Made by a program: the position numbers and the translations under genes
Source of the DNA: Promicromonospora sp042731755
Lineage (GTDB): Bacteria; Actinomycetota; Actinomycetes; Actinomycetales; Cellulomonadaceae
DNA length: 64,000 bases
Direction: 5' to 3'
Assembly (NCBI RefSeq): GCF_042731755.1
Contig: NZ_JBHWLR010000006.1
Location: 186,001-250,000 of the forward strand
Shown: in pieces, positions 42,607 through 51,929 of the stretch
Position numbering within the stretch: position 1 is the stretch's first letter
Layout: every line of letters begins with the position of its first letter
The notes under the pieces: model-generated
What the model saw: only the letters and a program-made list of their open reading frames with translations
What the model was told of the DNA's origin: nothing
Databases searched by the model: none

Positions 42607-43650
42607 CTAGACGCCGTCGTCGACCCGCACGCGCTCCGTGAGCCCGCGGAGGAACCCGGCGCCCCACGCCATGTGCATGGTCACGAGCGTGGCCGGCAGG
42701 GCCAGCGCCGAGCGCAGGTCGAGCCGCGGGCGGCGCGTCGCCGCGTGGGCCGACGCCGCGACCACACCCAGGAGGTAGGCGGCCGGCGGCACGAGGCCGA
42801 CCAGCGTCACGGGCAGCGAGCCGGCCACGGCGCCGCCGATCGCCACCAGCACGGACACGCCCATCACGACCAGGGCGGTCGGCGGGGCGAGGTAGCGCAG
42901 GTTGGCGGTGCCGGGGTTGCGGCGCACCACCTCGCGGCGCCACATGCCGGTGCGCCAGAACTGCGTGGCGACGGCACCCAGCGTGCGGCGCGGCTTGTAC
43001 TCGACCACGAGCGACGGGTCGAACCACAGCAGGCTGCCGCTGGTGCGCAGGCGCAGGCACAGCTCCCAGTCCTGGGCCCGCACGTACACGGGCGAGTACC
43101 CGCCCACGCGCTCCAGCGCCTCGCGCCGGAACGTGCCCAGGTAGACCGTCTCGGCCGGGCCGGCGACGCCGCCCGTGTGGAAGGACGCGGCGCCCAGTCC
43201 CGCCGGGTGGCTCATCGCGCGCGCGACGGCCTTCTGCACCGGGGTGTCGCCGACGGGGAGCATCCGCCCGCCGACGCCGTCCGCGCCGGCGGCCTGGAGG
43301 GCCTCCACGGCGCGGCGCACGTACGTGGGCTCGGCCACCGTGTGGCCGTCCACCCGGACGAAGATCGAGTGTCCCTCGGGCATGCGCTCCAGGCCCGCGT
43401 TCAGGCCGAGCGGCTTGGAGCCCGTCGGGTTGTCCACCACGGTGACGCGACCGGTCTCGACGGCGAGCTTGTCCGCGATCTCGCGGGTGCGGTCCTTGGA
43501 CGGTCCCACCGCGAGCACCATGTGCAGCGGGTGCGGGTAGTCCTGGCCCAGGATCGAGCGCACCATCGCCTCGAGGTAGGGCTCCTCGTCACGTACGACG
43601 GCGACCACCGTCACCAACGGCATGCTCGCCGCCTCTACCCGCTCGGGCAC
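42607..43650 (-). CDS. GT2 family glycosyltransferase with C-terminal membrane helices
   Basis: 347 residues from the GTG at 43650 (GGGGG just upstream); an ATG at 43623 with its own GAGG site is an equally good choice and gives MPLVTVVAVVRDEEPYLEAM. GT-A domain: VVRDEEPYLEAMVRSILGQ, NPTGSKPLGLNAGLERM, FVRVDGHTVAEPTYV (the DxD-type VDGH), VYLGTFRREALERVGGY, and the acceptor/base motif AQDWELCLRLR. Two or more hydrophobic segments follow (about 250-310), as in ExoA-like enzymes that build lipid-linked chains. Downstream of neuB behind a terminator, so probably transcribed alone. Confidence 0.85.
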   Translation of the reverse strand: MPERVEAASMPLVTVVAVVRDEEPYLEAMVRSILGQDYPHPLHMVLAVGPSKDRTREIADKLAVETGRVTVVDNPTGSKPLGLNAGLERMPEGHSIFVRVDGHTVAEPTYVRRAVEALQAAGADGVGGRMLPVGDTPVQKAVARAMSHPAGLGAASFHTGGVAGPAETVYLGTFRREALERVGGYSPVYVRAQDWELCLRLRTSGSLLWFDPSLVVEYKPRRTLGAVATQFWRTGMWRREVVRRNPGTANLRYLAPPTALVVMGVSVLVAIGGAVAGSLPVTLVGLVPPAAYLLGVVAASAHAATRRPRLDLRSALALPATLVTMHMAWGAGFLRGLTERVRVDDGV

Positions 43651-43724
43651 GAGGCCCCCTCTCGTTGACGCGCTGGCGGGACCCGTGGGTCCACGATCTC
43701 GTGTTCTCAAAGTATTCGGAAACA

Positions 43725-43762
43725 TCGGAGGCGGGCGCCGCGCGTGCGGTGCCCGCCTCCGA
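43725..43762 (-). terminator. 12-bp hairpin with T-rich tail downstream of neuB
   Basis: Arms 43725-43736 and 43751-43762 (TCGGAGGCGGGC and complement), with a further small stem in the loop. On the minus strand it is followed by TGTTTCCGAATACTTT, the most conventional intrinsic terminator in the window. Confidence 0.7.
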
Positions 43763-43798
43763 CGACTCAAGCAGTGGTGCGGTGTCGGTCGTCAGACG

Positions 43799-44692
<894 letters not shown>

Positions 44693-44721
44693 AAGAAGGT
44701 CCTTCCGAAAGGGTCGAGCAC

Positions 44722-44727
44722 AGGGTA
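44722..44727 (-). promoter_or_regulatory. -10 element TACCCT upstream of neuB
   Basis: Minus-strand TACCCT in the 57-bp neuA-neuB gap; a start near 44715 would leave a short UTR containing the GGAAGGA site. Confidence 0.35.
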
Positions 44728-44749
44728 GTGCTGTTACGTGTCGTCGGGA

Positions 44750-45994
44750 CTAACCGGTGACGACGGGGGTCTGGGTGGCTGCCGAACTGGCGGTGACTTC
44801 ACCCGGACGCGCAGCGAGTATACGGTCACAGATCTCACGGATCGCGCCGTTCCCGCCCTCGCGGGAGAGCACGAGCCGGGCCTGCGCCTTGACCTCGGGG
44901 CGCGCGTCGGCGACCGCGACGGGCCACCCGACGACGGCCATGGCGGCCAGGTCGTTCACGTCGTTCCCGACGTACGCGACCCGTGCCGGGTCGAGGTCCT
45001 GCTCGGCGATCCACGCCCGGAGGGCGGTGGCCTTGTCCTCGACACCGTGCATGACCTGCACCTTCAGCTTGTCGGCGCGGGACGCGACCACCTTGTTGGT
45101 CTCGGTCGAGAGGATGAGGAACGGCAGGCCGGTCCGGCGCAGGCGGGACACACCCATGCCGTCGCCGCGGCTCACGCGCACCTGCTCGGTGCCGTCCTGG
45201 TCCACGTAGGCGTGGTCGTCGGTGTGCACGCCGTCGAAGTCGGTCACGAGCGCGTCGACGTCGAGCGGCACCGGCGCGGCGTCGCTCTCCTGGTCGACGA
45301 GCTGGCGGGCGAGCCAGAGGTCGCGCGGCTCGTCGATCTCGATCGACCACTCGGGCGCCAGCGGCTGGATGCCGACGTCGCCGAAGAAGCGGCGGCCGGT
45401 TTCACGGAACCCGTCCGTGCGCATCACGTAGAACGCACCGGTCTCGCGGAAGTGCGGGGCGCGGTCCTGCCGGCGCGGGCGGAAGTCGGTGGTGTGGCCC
45501 ACGGGCGTCGCGACGCCGTCGTCGATGCGCCACTGGAAGTCGTGCGTCTCGGAGACCGCGACCACGACGTCCTTCTCGCCGCGCGTGACGCGGCGGATCG
45601 CGGTGTCCAGGTCCTCGGGGTCGATGAACGGCGAGGTGCACTGCACCAGCACGGTGACGGGCGGGATCTCCTGGGCGGGCAGGCCGCCGTCCCCGGCCTC
45701 GACGCGGTCGAGCACGTGCAGCAGGGCCGACTCGGACGACGCCGTGCTGCCGGCGATCTCGGCGGGGCGGACCACCACGCGCGCACCGTGCAGCCGCGCC
45801 TCTGCGGCGATCTCGTCGTGGTCGGTCGAGACGATGACCTCGGCCACCGACGGGGCGGCGAGGGACGCCTGGACGGCACGTCCGACGAGCGTGATCCCGT
45901 CCACCCGCGCGAGGTTCTTCAGGGGTACACCCTGTGAACCTCCCCGGGCCGGGATGACTACGACGGCGGACGGGGTTTCACCGGGTACTGACAT
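44750..45994 (-). CDS. neuA: CMP-nonulosonate synthetase fused to a HAD phosphatase
   Basis: 414 residues. N-terminal cytidylyltransferase (about 10-235): VVVIPARGGSQGVPLKNLARVDG is the CTP-binding loop of NeuA; QCTSPFIDPEDLDTAIRRV and FRETGAFYVMRTDGF follow, with an acidic EIDEPRDLWLA that would complete the metal site. C-terminal KdsC-like HAD phosphatase (about 243-400): nucleophile Asp in LVTDFDGVHTDDHAYV, Thr/Ser in LSTETNKVV, Lys in VEDKATALRAW, Asp in VGNDVNDLAAM. The fusion can remove a 9-phosphate and activate the sugar, so with neuB one polypeptide takes the product to a CMP-sugar. Confidence 0.87.
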   Translation of the reverse strand: MSVPGETPSAVVVIPARGGSQGVPLKNLARVDGITLVGRAVQASLAAPSVAEVIVSTDHDEIAAEARLHGARVVVRPAEIAGSTASSESALLHVLDRVEAGDGGLPAQEIPPVTVLVQCTSPFIDPEDLDTAIRRVTRGEKDVVVAVSETHDFQWRIDDGVATPVGHTTDFRPRRQDRAPHFRETGAFYVMRTDGFRETGRRFFGDVGIQPLAPEWSIEIDEPRDLWLARQLVDQESDAAPVPLDVDALVTDFDGVHTDDHAYVDQDGTEQVRVSRGDGMGVSRLRRTGLPFLILSTETNKVVASRADKLKVQVMHGVEDKATALRAWIAEQDLDPARVAYVGNDVNDLAAMAVVGWPVAVADARPEVKAQARLVLSREGGNGAIREICDRILAARPGEVTASSAATQTPVVTG

Positions 45995-46035
45995 ACGTGG
46001 CACTCTCGGATCGGGACTGGACGGGTACGCCGTCC

Positions 46036-46041
46036 ACACTA
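46036..46041 (-). promoter_or_regulatory. -10 element TAGTGT upstream of neuA
   Basis: Minus-strand TAGTGT about 40 nt before the neuA ATG, leaving a UTR with a GAGAG site. The remaining divergent gap to 46211 holds an 8-bp hairpin GGCAGGAT/ATCCTGCC at 46088-46108 and no gene. Confidence 0.4.
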
Positions 46042-46210
46042 GCGCGACCCGCGCCGTCCGACGCACACGGGCCCGCCCCCGGCGCCGGGCAGGATGTGGG
46101 ATCCTGCCGTTGCGCGGCGACAGCCGCCGGTCCCCCAGAAGAATCCCCACGAAACGGTATGCGGCGCCCCAGAAGCCGGCGTGACCGTGCCGAGAACGGA
46201 GACAGCTCGA

Positions 46211-48340
46211 GTGCCCGGAACCGAAGGTCGCATGGCGAACTCCCCGCACGACGGCGACGTGCCTCGAGCCGTTTCCCGGACCAAGCGGCGTGAGAACGCG
46301 CAGCGTACCGCCGAGGTGATGCGCGCTCTGCAGCGGGCCACGGGCTCCCGGCCGAAGCTGGACGCGGCCACCACGCGCGCGCTCGCGCGGGGCGTCATCG
46401 CCTGGAAGCACGTCCCCGCGGTGCATGCCGCGCTGCTCGCCGGCGCGAGCAAGGCGATCGACCGCGGGGACCTGCCCGCCGCGGCCGTGCTGACCCGGCT
46501 GCTGCGGACCGGCGCGCCCGACGCCGAGACCCTCCGCCTCGCCGGCATCGTCGCCCTCCTCGGCGGCGACGCCGAGGCGGCGGAGCAGCACTTCTACGAC
46601 GCCTCCAAGGGCACCGGCTCGGTGGCCCGCCGCCGCACCAACGCGAAGCGCGCCGTCGAGGACATGCAGCAGTTCGTGGACTTCCGGGCCGGGATGCGCA
46701 CCGACGACGGCCCGGCGGACCTCGCCGACCTGCGCGAGCTCGCGGCGTCGGTCCCCCTCGCGGACCGCAGGGCGGCCGACGCCGCGTTCGGCCGCTACCT
46801 CGTCGCGTGCCTGACCCACGGCGTCGAGGGACCGCTGGGCGACCTCCTGGACGCGTTCGCCGACGCCGGCCGCATGACGGTGCTGGAGGCGAAGCCCGAC
46901 CTGCTCGACGTCGCCGTCGAGAACGCCGAGTACATCGCCGCCGACGGCGACCACGCCGGCGCGCTGCACCTGCTGCAGGGCACGTTCCGCCAGTACGGCA
47001 TGGTCACCGAGCGGTACCTCGTCGCCCTCGGCACCACGCTGTCGGCGCTCAGCCGGTACGACGCGGCGCGCCGGGCCTTCCGGATCGCCAGCCCCGGCCT
47101 CGGCTCGGCCCGCGCGGCGCAGGTGGCCTGGATCATGCACGACGACCAGTCGGCGCACGACCTGGCCCGCAAGGCGATCCGCAACGACATGCCGCGCACG
47201 TCGGTGCGGACCGTGCTCGCCCGGTCCGAGAACCCGGTCACCCCGGCGGAGGCGGACGCCCCCACGGGCGGCATGGGCCACGTCGCGTTCTACGTGGACC
47301 GCGGGGAGAACTTCGGCGACATCGTGCTCCCGGACGCCGTCCGGGACGCGGTCATGGAGCCCGCCGGCCCCACCGAGTGGACGTCGTTCCACGCGCACCA
47401 GGTGTTCGACGACGAGTTCGTCCGGATCGCGAACGCCCAGCGCGCGCTCGTCGTGGGCGGCGGCGGCCTCTTCCTCCCGGACACCTCGCCCAACTCGAAC
47501 AGCGGCTGGCAGTGGAACGTGCCGCCCGCCTCGCTCGACGCGCTGACGGTGCCGGTCTACGCCTTCGCCGTCGGCTTCAACCTCTTCACCGGGCAGCGGT
47601 TCAAGGGCGACCTGTTCCGCCGCAGCCTGATCGAGTTCACGCGCAAGGCCGAGTTCCTGGGCCTGCGCAACACGGGCTCGATGGAGCGCGTGCGCGACCT
47701 GCTGCCCGCCGAGCTGCACGACAAGGTGCGCTTCGTGCCCTGCCCGACCACCGTGCTCGAGCACATCCGCCCCGAGCTCCCCGCCGGACGCACCGGCTCC
47801 GGGACGGTCCTGGTCAACGCGGCCTTCGACCGCAGCGAGCGGCGCTTCGGCGCCGGGTACGCGGACTTCCTCGAGCAGATCGTCGAGCTCGCGGAGAAGG
47901 CCGGCAAGGGCGGCGCGGAGGTCCGGATCGCCGCGCACACCCGCGGCGACCTGAAGCTGGCCAAGGACCTGGAGGAGGCGCACGACCTGGTGCTGCCCGT
48001 CGACGAGCTGCACTACATGGACCAGGCCGACGCGCTCGCCGTCTACCGGCAGGCGTCGCTCGTGATCGGCATGCGCGGCCACGCGACGATGATCCCGTTC
48101 GGCCTGGGCACCCCCGTCCTGAGCATCGTGTCGCACCCGAAGATGCGGTACTTCCTGGAGGACGTGGAGCGCCCGGACTGGGGCTACGACGTGGCGGACG
48201 CCGACCTCGGCGCCCGGCTCGCGGAGCGGACCCTCGACGTGCTGGCCCGCGAGGACGAGTACCGGGCCGACGTCGCGGACCGCCAGCAGCTGCTGCTCCC
48301 GCACGTCCGCGCCGCGGCCGCGGACGTCGCCAAGGCTTGA
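46211..48340 (+). CDS. TPR-like domain fused to a polysaccharide pyruvyltransferase
   Basis: 709 residues from the GTG at 46211 (GGAGA about 8 nt upstream; ATG at 46232 is an alternative). Residues about 20-350 are helical repeats of TPR/solenoid type (GDLPAAAVLTRLLRTGAPDAETLRLAGIVALLGGDAEAAEQHF and similar). Residues about 355-700 are a polysaccharide-pyruvyltransferase domain: VDRGENFGDIVLPDAV, ALVVGGGGLFLPDTSPNSNSGWQWN, EFLGLRNTGSMERVRDLLP, IGMRGHATMIPFGLGTPVLSI. Such enzymes place a pyruvate ketal from PEP on a sugar of a surface glycan. The GGGG-LF, SGWQWN and RGH-PFG blocks are shared with the proteins at 50475 and 52934. Confidence 0.83.
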   Translation: MPGTEGRMANSPHDGDVPRAVSRTKRRENAQRTAEVMRALQRATGSRPKLDAATTRALARGVIAWKHVPAVHAALLAGASKAIDRGDLPAAAVLTRLLRTGAPDAETLRLAGIVALLGGDAEAAEQHFYDASKGTGSVARRRTNAKRAVEDMQQFVDFRAGMRTDDGPADLADLRELAASVPLADRRAADAAFGRYLVACLTHGVEGPLGDLLDAFADAGRMTVLEAKPDLLDVAVENAEYIAADGDHAGALHLLQGTFRQYGMVTERYLVALGTTLSALSRYDAARRAFRIASPGLGSARAAQVAWIMHDDQSAHDLARKAIRNDMPRTSVRTVLARSENPVTPAEADAPTGGMGHVAFYVDRGENFGDIVLPDAVRDAVMEPAGPTEWTSFHAHQVFDDEFVRIANAQRALVVGGGGLFLPDTSPNSNSGWQWNVPPASLDALTVPVYAFAVGFNLFTGQRFKGDLFRRSLIEFTRKAEFLGLRNTGSMERVRDLLPAELHDKVRFVPCPTTVLEHIRPELPAGRTGSGTVLVNAAFDRSERRFGAGYADFLEQIVELAEKAGKGGAEVRIAAHTRGDLKLAKDLEEAHDLVLPVDELHYMDQADALAVYRQASLVIGMRGHATMIPFGLGTPVLSIVSHPKMRYFLEDVERPDWGYDVADADLGARLAERTLDVLAREDEYRADVADRQQLLLPHVRAAAADVAKA

Positions 48341-48364
48341 CCTCTCGTGTCACCACATCGCCGT

Positions 48365-48370
48365 TAGACT
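48365..48370 (+). promoter_or_regulatory. -10 element TAGACT before the GT42-GT8 gene
   Basis: TAGACT lies 36 nt before the ATG at 48407, with AAGGGAG correctly placed in the leader. TTGACC at 48337 is a weak -35 candidate at non-ideal spacing. Confidence 0.4.
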
Positions 48371-48406
48371 CAACCGGTCTCAGTACACCGAAAGGGAGTT
48401 ATCTCG

Positions 48407-50317
48407 ATGCCCACCATGCGGAGCGTGCCGCTCGGCCGTGAACCGGGCGACGCGGAGATCGCATCGTTCGCCGACCTGATCGACAGGCCCCTGCTGATCG
48501 TCGGCAACGGGCCGTCGTCGGCCATGCCTCCCTATCACCGGATCCCGGCGGACGTGGTCGTCTTCCGGATGAACTGGTTCTTCCTGGAGAGCAACTACCA
48601 CTTCGGTGACCGGGTCGACGCGTACTTCAGCGCCATCCCGAACGAGAAGCTGGAGAAGCTGCTGCAGGACGAGGTCCGCTCGGGACGCTACGACGTCCGC
48701 CGGATCCTCAGCCCGATGCGCCACGCCGCGAACCGCGACGGCGACAAGTACGGCCTGGACCCGCTCGCCGGCGTCGAGGAGCTGGACTCCTGGTCCATCC
48801 CGGCGCGCCACCCCCGCCTCGCCCGCGCCTTCATGAGCCGGCCGGGCCTGCCCACCACGGGCATGCAGGCCCTGGCGTTCGGCCTCGGGGTCGGCTTCCG
48901 CGAGGTCTACCTCGCGGGTGTCGACCTCTACGAGTCCAAGGACAGCCGCTACGGCTACACGGTCACGCAGGCGGCGGAGTCCGCGCTCAAGGACAAGGAC
49001 CTCACGCCGGGCTACGAGTCGGCCCACGGCCTGGACTCCGACCTCGCGTTCCTGCGCTCCTGCCTCGCCGAGTTCCCGGACGCGACCATCCGTTCGGTGA
49101 GCCAGTCGGACACGCTGCACCTGTTCGTGCCCCCGGCCGACGAGCTGACGGAGCGCCCGCACCTGACGCCCGAGGCGGTGCCGACGCTCGCCGTGTCCAA
49201 GGACACGGTGGACCTCGAGCTCCCCGAGGTCGGCGAGGACACCTCCATGATCGTCCCCGCGGTCGGCGGTCCGCTGTGGAAGGAGATCGACGGTCGCAAG
49301 TGCGCGTACATCACCGTGGTCTCCGGCTCGTACCACCACGGCGCGCGCGCCCTCGCGAACTCGCTGCGCGAGCACTCGGACGTCCCGCTCATCGCGCTCG
49401 TCACGCCCGACGCCGACCGCAGCGCCCTGGCCGCCAGCGACATCCGGACCATCCAGGTCCCGGGCATCCGCAACCCGATGAACTCGGGCGGCAACAAGAT
49501 CCAGGCGCGCTTCGCGATGACGTACACGAAGCTGCACGTGTTCCGGCTCGACTTCTTCGACCGCGTCGTCTACCTCGACAGCGACACCGTCGTGAAGGGC
49601 AGCCTGGACGAGCTGTTCGAGGGCGACGACTTCGCCGCCGTGCCCGACGCCGGCCTGGACCTGCCCGACGGCAACGTGTTCAACTCCGGCGTCTTCGCCG
49701 TGAACCCGTCGCACGGGATGTTCGAGAAGATGATGTCGCAGCTCGGCCACACCACGTCGTACGACGGTGGCGACCAGGGCTTCCTCAACCAGTTCTTCTC
49801 GGACTGGCGCAAGCTGCCGCTGGAGTACAACACCACCAAGCGCATCTACTCCCACCACCCGCAGGTGTTCAACGAGGAGGACGTCAAGGTTCTCCACTAC
49901 GTGGGCCGCAAGCCGTGGGAGCCGACGTCGACGGGCGAGCGGTACGACCAGCTCGACTACGCCTGGCTCGACTACCTCTCCGACTGGGAGAAGAACGAGC
50001 TGGTGCGCGAGCTGCGCCACACCGCGGCCGGCGGCAAGCCGCCGGAGGCCGGCAGCAGCAGCCCGTTCCGGCAGGCCCAGCTCGCCAACCGGACCAACAA
50101 GGCGAACGAGGCCGTGCGGCTGCTCGAGGGCGTCATCGCGGAGCGGCAGCCGACGTCGGGCGAGCTGCGCGAGCTGGCCAAGGCGTACCGCCGGCTGGGC
50201 CGGCACGACGACTGCGCGCGCGTGCTCAAGCAGGCGTACGCCATCGACCCGCGCCGTAGCGTGATGAAGGACATGATGCTGGCGCAGGCGCGCTCCATCA
50301 AGAAGAAGCTCGCCTGA
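48407..50317 (+). CDS. Two-domain glycosyltransferase: GT42 sialyltransferase-like plus GT8
   Basis: 636 residues, ATG with AAGGGAG about 8 nt upstream. Residues about 20-245 match Campylobacter Cst-type GT42 enzymes in order: LLIVGNGPSSAM, VVVFRMNWFFLESNYHFGDRVDAYF, RILSPM, GMQALAFGLGVGFREVYLAGVDLYE, and ESAHGLDSDLAFL containing the likely catalytic-base His. Residues about 295-560 are a GT8 (glycogenin/LgtC-like) domain: CAYITVVSGSYHHGARALANSL, DRVVYLDSDTVVKGSLDELF (DxD metal site), NVFNSGVFAVNPSHGMF, GGDQGFLNQFF. The last 65 residues look like one or two TPR-type helical repeats. It should add a CMP-nonulosonate and an NDP-hexose, perhaps alternately. No membrane segment or signal peptide. 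Confidence 0.8.
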   Translation: MPTMRSVPLGREPGDAEIASFADLIDRPLLIVGNGPSSAMPPYHRIPADVVVFRMNWFFLESNYHFGDRVDAYFSAIPNEKLEKLLQDEVRSGRYDVRRILSPMRHAANRDGDKYGLDPLAGVEELDSWSIPARHPRLARAFMSRPGLPTTGMQALAFGLGVGFREVYLAGVDLYESKDSRYGYTVTQAAESALKDKDLTPGYESAHGLDSDLAFLRSCLAEFPDATIRSVSQSDTLHLFVPPADELTERPHLTPEAVPTLAVSKDTVDLELPEVGEDTSMIVPAVGGPLWKEIDGRKCAYITVVSGSYHHGARALANSLREHSDVPLIALVTPDADRSALAASDIRTIQVPGIRNPMNSGGNKIQARFAMTYTKLHVFRLDFFDRVVYLDSDTVVKGSLDELFEGDDFAAVPDAGLDLPDGNVFNSGVFAVNPSHGMFEKMMSQLGHTTSYDGGDQGFLNQFFSDWRKLPLEYNTTKRIYSHHPQVFNEEDVKVLHYVGRKPWEPTSTGERYDQLDYAWLDYLSDWEKNELVRELRHTAAGGKPPEAGSSSPFRQAQLANRTNKANEAVRLLEGVIAERQPTSGELRELAKAYRRLGRHDDCARVLKQAYAIDPRRSVMKDMMLAQARSIKKKLA

Positions 50318-50427
50318 GCCGGAGGCGCAGCGCAGGGTGAGGGCCGAGGAACGAGGCACTCGCCCGGAGCGGAGCCGCAGGCTCAGGCGACAACAAACAG
50401 AGCCTGAGCCGCACCCGAGCGTCACAC

Positions 50428-50469
50428 AGCCCGTGGGGCGGGAACCGGACGGTTCCCGCCCCACGGGCT
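50428..50469. terminator. 19-bp perfect hairpin between convergent genes
   Basis: Arms 50428-50446 and 50451-50469 around a 4-nt loop, 5 nt from the stop of the minus-strand pyruvyltransferase. A second short inverted repeat (CGCCTGAGCC at 50311-50320 with GGCTCAGGCG at 50380-50389) starts over the GT42-GT8 stop codon. Confidence 0.8.
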
Positions 50470-50474
50470 TCGTG

Positions 50475-51848
50475 CTACCGGCTGAGCGCGCGCCGGGCCC
50501 TGCGGCGTCCGGCCCGCACGATCCGGCGGAAGGTGGCCAGCGACCCGTTCTTGCCCGGGACCGCCTGCGCCGCCGCGCGGGTGCGCTGCCCGGCGACCGC
50601 GCCGGCCGCCTGCCCCCGCGCCGCGGCCTGCGCGTCGTGGGCCTCCTCGGCCAGCCGGCGCCGCTCGAAGTCGGCGTCGTAGCAGGCCTGCGCGAGGCTG
50701 AGCTCCCGCTCGCGGTAGGGCACGAGGTCGGCGTCGACCTGCTCTCCGGTGAGGCGCTCGTAGATGAGCGAGAGGTTGTGCCGGGTCGTGTCGACGAACC
50801 GCTGCTGGGTGGCCGCGAGCTCGGCGCGCAGCACCGCGTGCTTCTGGTCGGCCGCGTCGATCCGCGCGAACGCGTCGGTCGCGAAGTCGCTCCGCCACGG
50901 GTCGACGAGGAACTCGGGATGGCCGATCTCGTGGGCGAAGTACTTGATCTTGTTGTTGGTGCTCAGCGAGAGCGGGATGTTGTTCAGGCCGAACGGGATC
51001 ATCTGCGAGTGCCCGCGCGCCCCGAGCACCAGCGGCAGGTGGGCGTAGGTGCGGACGCCCTCGAACAGCACGCGGGTGCTCCCGAACAGCCGGTGCCCCA
51101 CCAGCCCGAGCTCGGCGCCGTACTCCTGGAAGAACTTCATGTCCGTGCGCTTGTGGCCCAGGAACTCGACGGCCCAGCCGTCCTCCTGGAGCGCCAGAAC
51201 GAGGTCGCGCAGCCGCGGGAAGATCGCGTCGGGCTCCAGACCCGAGTTCACGTGCGCCGCCTCGAGGCCCACCTGGATGCCGATCCGCCGCGCGTCCTCG
51301 TCAGGAGGCTCGCTCGCGATGCGCGGCAGCAGCACGCGCGCGATCGTCGTCGGGCACGGCTGCAGGGTGAGCTGCGGGGCGTCCTCCGGCGCCTCCAGCC
51401 AGTCGCGCATGTCCTCGACGGCGCCGGTCGAGCGCAGGCCGAAGAAGACGCTCTGCGCCATCGTCCGGTTGACGTGCCTGCGGAACACCTCGTTGTAGCG
51501 CTCCGGGTCGAACGGGGCCGGGTTGCCCGCGCCGAACACGATGATCGGCTTCCTCAGCCGCGCCAGCAGCTCGGTGGTGATGTTCCACTGCCAGCCCGAG
51601 GCGGGTGTGGCGTTGGTGCGCCGCGGGAAGATGCCCCCGCCGCCGATGACCACGCCGTCGAAGTGCTCGTTGATGTCGTCCACGAACGCGGTGGTCGCCC
51701 GCTCGCGGAACGGGCTGCTGCTCGTGAGCTCGAACTGCTCACCGCCGCCCCAGGAGTTGAAGGTCTGGCGGACGAGCTCGAAGAGGAGCTGGTCGCCGTA
51801 GCTGTAGACGGTCTTGAGGTCGAGGTGCAGAAGGCGTAGACGTCGCAT
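50475..51848 (-). CDS. Polysaccharide pyruvyltransferase-family protein, copy 1
   Basis: 457 residues; ATG with GAGGGG just upstream. Family blocks: LRLLHLDLKTVYSYGDQLLFELV, GVVIGGGGIFPRRTNATPASGWQWN, VFFGLRSTGAVEDMRDWLE, QPCPTTIARVLLP, and LVLGARGHSQMIPFGLNNIPLSLSTNNKIKYF. The C-terminal 90 residues are Arg/Ala/Glu-rich, probably coiled coil plus a basic tail. The same blocks in the same order occur in the protein at 52934-54271, of which this is a diverged duplicate. Expected reaction: pyruvate from PEP to a hexose or HexNAc as a ketal. Confidence 0.83.
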   Translation of the reverse strand: MRRLRLLHLDLKTVYSYGDQLLFELVRQTFNSWGGGEQFELTSSSPFRERATTAFVDDINEHFDGVVIGGGGIFPRRTNATPASGWQWNITTELLARLRKPIIVFGAGNPAPFDPERYNEVFRRHVNRTMAQSVFFGLRSTGAVEDMRDWLEAPEDAPQLTLQPCPTTIARVLLPRIASEPPDEDARRIGIQVGLEAAHVNSGLEPDAIFPRLRDLVLALQEDGWAVEFLGHKRTDMKFFQEYGAELGLVGHRLFGSTRVLFEGVRTYAHLPLVLGARGHSQMIPFGLNNIPLSLSTNNKIKYFAHEIGHPEFLVDPWRSDFATDAFARIDAADQKHAVLRAELAATQQRFVDTTRHNLSLIYERLTGEQVDADLVPYRERELSLAQACYDADFERRRLAEEAHDAQAAARGQAAGAVAGQRTRAAAQAVPGKNGSLATFRRIVRAGRRRARRALSR

Positions 51849-51884
51849 GGTCCCCTCACATCGCGCGGCTGCCCCCTCCTGGGG

Positions 51885-51890
51885 AATATA
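51885..51890 (-). promoter_or_regulatory. -10 element TATATT upstream of pyruvyltransferase copy 1
   Basis: Minus-strand TATATT, exceptional in this GC-rich sequence, about 37 nt before the ATG at 51848, with the GAGGGG ribosome site in the leader. Confidence 0.5.
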
Positions 51891-51929
51891 ACCGCGGGCC
51901 GCCGGACCTGCGCGGGGACCGCGACGGCG

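Noticed and set aside
43651..43798. Frameshift as the cause of the missing SAF domain in neuB
   Set aside because: Only about 150 nt separate neuB from the next gene and they hold a hairpin terminator; no frame encodes SAF-like sequence.
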